64,000 nucleotides of DNA from Galaxea fascicularis. Taxonomy: Eukaryota; Cnidaria; Anthozoa; Scleractinia; Euphylliidae. The stretch lies in NCBI GenBank assembly GCA_948470475.1, contig OX419338.1:5151266-5215265 (forward strand). Reading direction: 5' to 3'. Shown here piece after piece: positions 56,021 through 64,000 of this stretch. The notes beneath the pieces are model-generated. The model made no database searches, had not been told where the DNA came from, and saw only the letters and a program-made list of their open reading frames with translations. The translations under genes were made by a program, and so were the position numbers. The first letter of the stretch is position 1; every line of letters begins with the position of its first letter.

Positions 56021-57334
56021 TGCATAGCGGAGCCTGGAGCCCTAGATTAATTTCTCGGCTTAAGCATATCTCCGTCTGCCGGAAGACTGTCGTGGTTATT
56101 AGCAACTTGTTCTTCACAAGGTGGTGGTGTTTTGTCTACAGGTTTCAGCTGTACTCTGTTGCCCCTCAACTCAGACCCATCAGGTGTCTTGAGTATGTAG
56201 GACCTCGGCTCGCCTGTCTCTTCTTTTACCTCTACTAGGGTCCAGGTCTTTGTTCGAGGCTGGAACATGGTTACTTGCTCGCCTTGGTTCAATTTTCTAA
56301 GTCTGCGTGTCGATTTGCTATCATACTGTTTTCTTTGCATGTCCTGCCGATTCTGTAGCTGCTCTCTGTGGCGTATCAAAGGCTTGTGCACGTTGCAGCC
56401 ATCCACTGCATGGCAATTGTGTGCGGTAATCTCTGTGGTTTAGCAGCTGGGAAGGTGACGGTAAGTTGCTGTCTACAGGTGTGGTGCGGTATGTCAGCAG
56501 TGCCAGATATGGATCCTGCCCTGAGGCTTCCGCTTTTCGTAGCAGGTTCTTGACTGTCTGAACTGACCGTTCCATAAACCCATTGCTTTGTGGATACAAT
56601 GGTGAGCTTGTCACGTGGTCAATGCCCCACTGCTTGCAAAAGGCTGCGAATTATTGACTACTGTATTGGGGGCCGTTGTCTGACACTAAGGTTTCTGGTA
56701 TTCCGTGCACTGCAAATACCGACTTGAGGTGGTTTATCACTGCGGCAGACGTGGTTGAGTTTAGCTTTCTTACGATGGGGTACTTGCTGTAGTAGTCTGT
56801 TACCAACAGGTACTGGGCTCCTTGGTAATCGAACAGATCGGTGCCAAGTTTTTGCCAAGGAAAGCTTGGCACATCGTGAGTGTGCAGTGGTTCCTTTGGC
56901 TGGCGTTTGGAGAACTGCGTACACGTGGGACAGTTGGCGGTCATTTCGTTAATGTCTTTTGTAATACCCGGCCAAAAGACGCAGTCTCTAGCTTTCAGGT
57001 TACACTTCTCAGCACCCAAGTGGCCTTGGTGGATAATTTGTAGAATCTGAGGACGCAGGTTGCTCGGAACCAGAAGACGATGCCCCTTTAGGATAAGGCA
57101 ATTTTCAACACTCAAGTCCTCTCTGAAATTCCAGAATTCTTTAAGGTCTGGAGGACACTCGTTCGGATACTCAAGCCACCCTTGATGAATGACATCCTTC
57201 AAGTGGTTAAATACAATATCCTGGCTTGTGTGCTCTCGTATTTCATCTAGTTTGGCGGGGCTAGCAGGCAAGGTGCTGGTAATTGCATCAACTTCGACTA
57301 GTGGTACACCTTGGTATTTGTCAGAGGTTTCCAT
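56021..57334 (-). pseudogene. pol remnant: integrase
   Basis: HHCC zinc-binding region (HQGHLGAEKC, CPTCTQF) and core with all three acidic residues: LGTDLFDYQG, VSDNGPQYSS and QSNGFMERS. A TAA sits between the second and third. The C-terminal part is frameshifted near 56400. Confidence 0.91.
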
Positions 57335-57337
57335 CCA

Positions 57338-58110
57338 TCAGACTCTGGAAAGGGCATCAGCAATAACATTTGTCTTGCCTTGGATGTATTTCATTTCCAC
57401 GTTGTATTTGGCCATTTTCAGGAGGAGCCGTTGTAGAAGTGGCGATGTACTAGGGATGTTTTTCTTCCATATGCTTTCCAGTGATTTGTGGTCTGTTTCA
57501 ATGAGTACTTGTTTGCCAAAGACGTAGTGGTTGAACCTCTCTAGAGACCAGCAGGCGGCGAGAAGCTCTCTCTCAATGTTGCTGTATCGGGATTCTGTAT
57601 CACTGAGTGATCGGCTTGCGTAGCACACTGGCTTGCCGTCCTGCATTAGTACACAACCAATCCCCTTTTGGCTTGCGTCTGACTGGATCACATTGTCCTT
57701 TTCTGGGTCATAATAGGCCAGGACGGGTGCTTCAGTGATTATTTGTTTGAGACTCTGAACCGCTTTGGTATGTTCTGGTTGCCATACAAAGGGTGTGTCT
57801 TTCTTCATCGTAGGGGCTCTGAGGTCTGGGCTATGACGGGGGAGAATCTGTTCAGGTAGTTGACCATTCCCATGAAGGTCTGCAACTCGGCTAGACTCTG
57901 TGGGATAGCTTTGATTTTAAGATCATCGGGTCTTAATCCGCCCGGGGTCCACGTAAACCCGAAAAATGATGTTTGGTCCACTTTAAACTGGAACTTGTCT
58001 GGGTTGAAGCGTATGTTGTTATCCCGTGCTGTGTCAAGGACGTTGAGTATATGCTGATCATGCTCAACTTCACTCTTGCCATAGACAAAAGTATCGTTAG
58101 CAATTCCACT
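57338..58110 (-). pseudogene. pol remnant: RT palm/thumb and RNase H
   Basis: Just after the frameshift the catalytic pair reads SGIANDTFVYGK, with Asn where the family has Asp. RNase H follows: VIQSDASQKGIGCVLMQDG, ERELLAACWSLERF and IETDHKSLE. It ends at an in-frame TGA. Confidence 0.9.
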
Positions 58111-59225
58111 CAGGCATCAAGTTTTCCGAATACAGTGTCCATTTTCTCTTGGAACACATTTCCACTGCAGGTAAGTCCGAATGGCAACCTTTTCCATCTG
58201 TATTTGCCCCATGGGGTACTGAAGGTGCACAGTTTGCTGCTTTCGTCATCTAGTTCTAATTGCCAGAATCCACTGCGGGCGTCTAGGATACTAAAGTGGG
58301 AGGCTCCACTGACTTCGGGTATCACATCATCTATGGTTCTCACATAGTATGGGGTGCGCTGGATGGCTTTATTGAGATCACGGAGGTCCAGGCACAGGCG
58401 AATTGTTCGATTAGGCTTTCTTGTAACAACAGTGCAGTTGACCCATGGCGTGTATTCATCGTGTATTGGCAATAGGATGCCTGCTTGTATTAGTCGTTCC
58501 AGTTCTTCTTGGTAGGCACCTTGTAGCTGGATTGGGACTTGCCTTGGAGGGTGTTGTACTGGGGGCACGTCCTGGTTGGTGTCTATATGGTATGGGGGCC
58601 CTGGGAAACAGCCAATGCCAGTAAAGACATCTTCATATTCTTTCAGGAGATATTCTTTTGTCAGTGGGAAAGGGTGTGGCTTACCCCGTACATCAAATAG
58701 CTTGGAGGGCTGAGCAGTGGGTTTGCTGTTGCTCTCAATGGTGACCGCCCAATTGAGCTTTTGTAGAAGGTTTAAACTTTGCGCTGACATGTTGCCTATT
58801 ATGGCTGGGCAATCAACATCAACTACTTCTGCTTGGATTGCTTTGGGGTTTGGGTTGTTGGGGCCCTGAATGTAAACTTGGCAAGATCCCAGGTTTGGGA
58901 TTTCAGACCCACCATATGCTTTCAACTTCATAGTAGGTTTGCGTAGATTCATAATTCTAGGACGAAGCTGATTGTACAGGGACTTAGGTATGATGTTTGT
59001 TTCAGCACCAGAGTCTATCTTACACAGGGCACGTGTTTGTTTCTCGTCTGGGCTCAGTGCACAGCAAACCTCTAAAAGGGCTTTTTCTTTACAGGCGATG
59101 GCATGGACGTCGCTTGTCAACGGTGTTGCACTAATTGGGCCCAGAAACATGTGGTCACTGGGTATCTGACTTGGGTCTCGCACCGACTCACTTGCACCAT
59201 CACTGGTAGCTTTAATGTCATGCAC
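58110..59225 (-). pseudogene. pol remnant: aspartic protease and reverse transcriptase fingers/palm
   Basis: Protease active site KIDSGAETNII, then RT blocks CTVVTRKPNRTIRLCLDLRD, FSILDARSGFWQLELDD and LPFGLTCSGNVFQEK. The open frame runs 371 codons before a frameshift. Confidence 0.93.
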
Positions 59226-59244
59226 ATCTTTCTTTTTAAACTTT

Positions 59245-60002
59245 TACAGACATACCTTAGCCAGGTGTCCTACTTTGTGGCAATTAATGGCATGTGGAAT
59301 TCTTTCCGGGGCATTGCTCTCGGGGATGGGGACCCCAACCACAGTTCCTGCAAGCCTGTGGTTCACCTACACCACTGTTATATAAGATTTTGTCGCTGAT
59401 TTCTTTGGCCTTGGTACCCTCTGGAGGTATAGATAGAATGTTCTTCGGTATTCATTAGCTGGAGTTGTTTGTCTGCTGACTCTTCTGACTTCGCCATCTC
59501 ACGAGCTTCCTTAAATGTGAGGGCATTTCCTACTTTGAAGCAGTCCTTTCGCACACGGTCAGAGTTCGTACCCAGTACTAAGAAGTCTCTAAGGAATCGC
59601 TCGTTGTCCTCAACCGGATAGTTGGCTTCCTTCACAAGGATTCTTAACCTTGCAATGAATTCTTCGAGAGAGAGAGAGAGTACCTTGTCGAAGGTTGTAA
59701 AGCTCCCATGCTGCGATCAACTCGTTTGAGTGCGGCTTCACGAAATTTTCGAATCTTTCCCAGTAGTTGTCCAACTTTTTCTGTTCCTCTGCGGACAGAT
59801 CCCAGCTGTTGAACAGTTCGATGCCTCGCTCTCCCGACCAGTACAGCAAATGTTTACATTTGACTTCTTCGTCAATCTTCCCCATTGGCCCAGTAAACAA
59901 CAGTTCACATCTCTGTTTCCACATTTTAAACCGGCTGTATAAGTTCTCGTCTGTGCTCCAGTCGATTGAAGGACCTTTGTCGATGAAGGAAGGAGTCGCC
60001 AT
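59245..60002 (-). pseudogene. gag remnant with zinc knuckle
   Basis: Starts MATPSFIDKGPSIDWS and is frameshifted near 59640 at a GA-repeat, continuing VKEANYPVEDNERFLRDFL. A CX2CX4HX4C knuckle (CRNCGWGPHPREQC) lies near 59320; a second knuckle is broken. Confidence 0.85.
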
Positions 60003-60103
60003 GTTGTTTGTGGCACTCGATCGCTAAGGCTTTGTAGACTTACACCAGTCTTCTCGGTTAAATTGCTGTCTCCTTGAACGGTAAGTGTTTTTTGTTTTTT
60101 CAA

Positions 60104-60120
60104 TCGCACTCCTGGCACCA
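60104..60120 (-). other. Primer-binding site
   Basis: TGGTGCCAGGAGTGCG directly after the LTR, with the TGG expected for pairing to a tRNA 3' CCA end. The tRNA was not identified. Confidence 0.65.
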
Positions 60121-60261
60121 TGTAAAAGTAGATAGTGGGTTCCCAAGATTTGTATTTCATAGTTCAAGACAGAGGCGAAACAACAACACAATCAAACATG
60201 TGCTTCGGACTAATCGACTGCGCATGCTCAACACTATTGCGCAAGCTTAGATTATGTGACA
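60121..60261 (-). repeat. 141-bp 5' LTR
   Basis: Begins TGTCACATAATC and ends CTACTTTTACA (TG...CA). The primer-binding site follows directly. A short LTR for this superfamily; without a second copy its outer end is inferred. Confidence 0.68.
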
Positions 60262-61755
60262 GAGCCCACAAACTGAAGCTGGTCAACGAGCTCTCCTTCG
60301 GTTTTTCGTGATGTCTTCATTTATAATTTCCTACGCCATATTTTGTAGATCTGGAATGATTTCTGGTTACGTTATGGATCATCTTTTCGATCCTCGACTT
60401 CTTAAGTTATCTGAATATTTTGTCCGCAACGGAACCCCATGCTTTTCAGGAGATTTCGTTGTAAACGTTGGTTCAGTAAAATGAAGGCTGGGGCCAAACT
60501 TCCGATTTCTCAAATAGACTGCGGAGGCGTACAATCGAAAAAAATACGGTACTCAGAATACGCAAAATATGCTTTTGGCGGGAAATCTCCGCACGGCCAG
60601 GCGGCCCTAGACGTACCACCGGAAGCCTAGTTCTGACACTTTACTCCCGCGCAACTCTCCGCGATGGTTTTAGTCCTCTACCAAGCGCATTTTTTAGAAA
60701 ACCTTATTCTCTCATTCTTAAAAACTGAGAATACAAACGAAACAAATAGGCGCCCTCATCTTTCCAAAAGAACCAAACCCTTAATTTCACTTGCTTAATA
60801 TCACTTCACCCGCACTAATTATACTCCTAAGATCGCCCCTCGGGAATATCCAATAGCAGACCACTTTTAATTCAAACGAGAATTGCATTCTCAAAGAAAC
60901 TCTGATGCCCCTAGGGCTTTGTAATAAACCGAAAGTGAGTTAATTTTTAGTTGAGTATAATTTACAAATTTCGCGAGAAATGACAATTATTGATTTGAAA
61001 TTCTTGGGTTTCATTGAGATAATTTCAACTTCAAGGTGTTTCAAGTGAGAGTTATTCAGAACCATTGCACGATCGGTTAGGGTACCTTGTTCTGATGCCA
61101 TTACCTCCTGTTTTAGTCATTCCTAAGTTGGAGAAGCTGATGTAAAATAAATGACGGCATTCAAAAATATTCAAAGAGCTAATGCCTTCTGGTTAATCAA
61201 GGATAACTTAACATGCATGTCTGAGTTCACGGTACGAGTAAACTTAAAGACCCGCAATAGATTAGAATTTGAAGTATTTTGATTGTTAAGTCATTTTAGT
61301 GGGAGCAATTTGTAGATTGACCACGGTGTTTATGTAATGTCTGAGGGTTTTTGAAAGATTAATTGACATTTCTACGGATTGATCGTTATTACCTGTCACG
61401 TACAAAGGGGTCTGAAGTAATAAGCCGATCTGAAAGTTGTGTTCTCCGTATATATGGCCCTTTCATCTTTCCCGATTTGATTTTGAGATTTTGTTTGAGA
61501 TGTTAAATAAACCATTTCAAACTTTGATCTTTAAAGTAAGCTTCATTCTGAAACGTTTTGGCTATTTCCTTTGTCTCAATTACAAATACGTATAGATCAT
61601 GACATTATATTTTCAGATTATCAAAGAAAATAATATAGGAATTCGGTAATAAAATACGTTTCTGGTTTCGTGATACTCACAGGATTTAATTTGTGTGGTC
61701 TTCTTGTCACTCGAAGCCACATCCCACAAGCTTCACATTATATCTTTTTTCACAG
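60262..61755. other. Intergenic, nothing supported
   Basis: No motif-bearing frame or repeat recognised. Confidence 0.5.
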
Positions 61756-61874
61756 TCAGCATAGCTGTTCATCAATGTTACTTGATTACTGTCTTTGCCT
61801 ACAACTACCAAGTGGCTTCAGTCTGTACTCTCTCAGGTTCAAATCGTCCCTTGGAGACCAAGCCGTAGTTGCAG
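61756..61874 (+). other. Candidate spliced exon (119 bp), unassigned
   Basis: Bounded by TTTTTTCACAG and GTAAGA, and open in one frame (SSMLLDYCLCLQLPSG). No neighbour exon or homology found, so it may be a UTR exon or chance. Confidence 0.2.
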
Positions 61875-63178
61875 GTAAGACCTCAGTAAATTAAGTAAAT
61901 TGCCGCTTACTCCAGGATGAATAAACATGAAGCCACTTAAGATCTCGTTTGAAAGAGTGGTGTTTTGTTCATCGATATTATCATTAAATATATGCAGTAA
62001 TAGCCGACGATTACAAGTGATTGTTTACAAGCATGTTGTCTAGGTCAAAACCAAAACTAAATGTTAGTTATACTGATTGGAGCGGCTTCGGCTTTCATCT
62101 CTTAATAGATTAAAAATGCTCTTTAATTAATGGTATTTCAAGGTAAAAGACGCCTAAAATGCCTCGTGGAGGTAAAAAAAACAAAACATGGAGTACCCTT
62201 GATTTCAAAAAAGTTTTAAGGGCTGAATGTTTGAGAGACTGAAAAATTTTCATCGGCACTGGCAGTAAGGAGATCTTTTTCCCCCACGCCGTTCTCTAAA
62301 CTCATTGACTTTTGGCGGAAAACCCTATTTTTTTTTATCATTTCGGCTTGTGACGTTTTAGGATATGCGGCGTAACAACATCTTAATTGCTTGCTTATTG
62401 GATTGAAATTAAACTCATGAGTCGACTCTGTTCTTGAAGAATTAGAGAAGTTAGCAAAAATAAAATAGCGAATATATTATAATGATTGTAGAAGCACGCG
62501 AATTAGTCGTGTATAAGCAAACAAAAAGCAGTAAAAACAGGTGAAAACAGTTAAAAATAGAATGTGGGTCTTTTTTGTGCCACTGATTTTATGCTTCACC
62601 CCACGAAAAAGTCTTACTATAAAAATCACTGCCAATACGTAGAAGGGTGTGTTGATAGAACGATAGTCTCATTCTGACGGGATCTGAAGGAATTACCGCG
62701 TTTTCTTTCGTTCAAGATCAATTAAAAAAATCGCATCTTTCATTGTCATTATACTAATTGAGACGAAGAAGAATGTGGATCGTCTCTCTTAACATCCAGA
62801 CATTTGATGCGTTCCTGTGTAGATACATACAGTAGATTGGGCGAGTGAAAGGGATATCAATAGTTATCAGTTTTTTCAGTAAAAGTATTAAACTGGCGGA
62901 GGCTATAGACGTCAAGCATTCCATAAAGTTACAGCGTCTTGGATGTCCTGGAAGGCTTGAGATGTTCTTAAAATCGAACGATATTACAAATGACTTATAA
63001 ATAGCAGTGAAATTGATGGATTCATCCCATCAATGTGAAAAATGTCCTCGAAAAATGTCCTCGAAAAAAGCCGAAGTCAATCCCTTGAACCCTGTCTACT
63101 TCTCATTCAAGTCAGTTTAAACAATATTTAATTATTTCTTCGATGAGCGGGGTGTGTTTGTGCAATGCTTGTCAATCA
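61875..63178. other. Intergenic, nothing supported
   Basis: AT-rich. No feature seen. Confidence 0.5.
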
Positions 63179-63306
63179 GGGGCCGGTTCCTGAAAGGTGA
63201 ATAACTCTATTCCAAGGATAGATGTGCCTTATTTAGTTATTTGTCCCTGGAATCAGGCACACGTATCCATGGAATAGAGTTATTACACCTTTTAGGAACC
63301 AGCCCA
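63179..63306. mobile_element. 128-bp MITE with about 45-bp inverted arms
   Basis: GGGCCGGTTCCTGAAAGG and ACCTTTTAGGAACCAGCCC are the ends; TAACTCTATTCCA/TGGAATAGAGTTA is the inner pair. Confidence 0.83.
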
Positions 63307-64000
63307 GGGACGCTATAGTCGAGCTTGGAGATTCAAATTAATACGGAGGCGATGCAATTACGGCCGTTGCCATTTTTAAGACACTGATAGAGAAAATCTT
63401 TCTTATTAAAAAATAGAAATTTCCAACGCAGAATTGACAGAACCTGGACCCTTTGCTTGCTATGATCTTTCCCTAACCACTACGCTACCCCGATGATAGG
63501 CCACAGACCCCAAAAATTTTAAGTATATATTATAGTTAACTGACTTTCACAACTGATACTGATCTATAACAGGTCACCCTAGCTCTATCCCGAAATATTA
63601 ACGCAATTTAACTAGGGCTTAAACGTCGCCCTTTCTAAGACGATTTGAAAAGTTACAAATTGCCTTATTTTAACGCAATCCATAGCTCATAAAATTACAC
63701 CGGCCCTACTAAACGCTTGGTTACCAATGATGGCATCGACCTATAATAATGGCAACGACCGTTTACGAAAGGGAAATAGGCGTAGGCGATCCTGTTCTTT
63801 ATTGACCTTGACTTCCTGATGTTTATAATAATCATCTATCAGAAAATAATTTCAACTGAACACGCCGGCCACTGAAATTAATCATCCTATATCTTTCAAG
63901 ATGACACCTGTCCAGCTTTTTAAACATTGATGCCAGCGGCAACGATATATGGTCGTCATTGAGTTGGTTAATTGCTTTGGTAATGAGAGTCAATCAGCAG
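63307..64000. other. Intergenic to window end
   Basis: A degenerate tRNA-like stretch on the - strand (GTAGCGTAGTGGTTAGGG, near 63470-63495) may be a SINE relic; otherwise nothing seen. Confidence 0.35.

Larger units (their letters stand above)
56021..60261 (-). mobile_element. Decayed Ty3/gypsy LTR retrotransposon
   Basis: Order on the - strand: 5' LTR, primer-binding site, gag, protease, reverse transcriptase, RNase H, integrase. This is Ty3/gypsy gene order. Frameshifts occur near 59640, 58100, 57810 and 56400, and in-frame stops near 57338 and 56650. The 3' LTR is missing, so this copy cannot move on its own. Confidence 0.93.

Noticed and set aside
1..64000. CRISPR arrays, operons or bacterial defence genes
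   Set aside because: The window is intron-containing animal DNA; no regularly spaced direct repeats with unique spacers were seen.

Overview
The window is animal nuclear DNA: AT-rich, intron-rich and dense in short non-autonomous repeats. The proteins and repeat families suggest an anthozoan cnidarian, most likely a stony coral. That placement is inference; I could not run a search. There are three host genes, one broken LTR retrotransposon, and many LINE, SINE and foldback elements. No bacterial-type features or CRISPR arrays were seen.

Region 1 (1-28513, + strand) is most of ASCC3, the twin-cassette Ski2-like helicase of the ASCC / ribosome-quality-control trigger complex. 28 exons could be placed by splice sites, unbroken phase and conserved motifs. 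Together they encode about 1760 residues ending at a natural stop; the first roughly 400 residues lie upstream of the window. Both ATPase cassettes keep their key motifs. Inside the intron between exons 4 and 5, on the opposite strand, sits a two-exon gene (5835-3598) for a 586-residue protein. It has six degenerate internal repeats and three PAM2-like motifs of the kind that bind the MLLE domain of poly(A)-binding protein. I do not recognise it as a named family. ASCC3 introns also carry a tRNA-derived SINE family (one inverted pair), several terminal-inverted-repeat MITEs, and three copies of a hammerhead-ribozyme-like motif, two of them in inverted orientation.

Region 2 (28514-43048) is a convergently placed gene on the - strand (coding 42794-31147). 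Seven coding exons join in phase into a 553-residue membrane protein: signal peptide, S1-like lobe, M1, re-entrant pore, inner helix, S2-like lobe, third membrane helix and cytoplasmic tail. Its pore carries the potassium-channel signature TTVGYGD. The architecture is that of an ionotropic glutamate receptor with a K+ filter, as in bacterial GluR0 and rotifer AvGluR1. Its third intron (5.1 kb) holds LINE fragments and a 1.4-kb near-palindrome.

Region 3 (43049-52970) is AT-rich and mostly featureless, with a few MITEs. Region 4 (52970-60261) is a repeat cluster: LINE 3' ends, a tRNA-like SINE, a foldback element with 121-bp perfect arms and a 9-bp target duplication, and a decayed Ty3/gypsy element on the - strand with one short LTR. 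Region 5 (60262-64000) has no gene I can support, only one weak candidate exon and a small MITE.

The observations most worth following are the K+-filter glutamate-receptor-like channel, the nested antisense PAM2-repeat gene, and the hammerhead-like motifs whose helix II shows a compensatory change.
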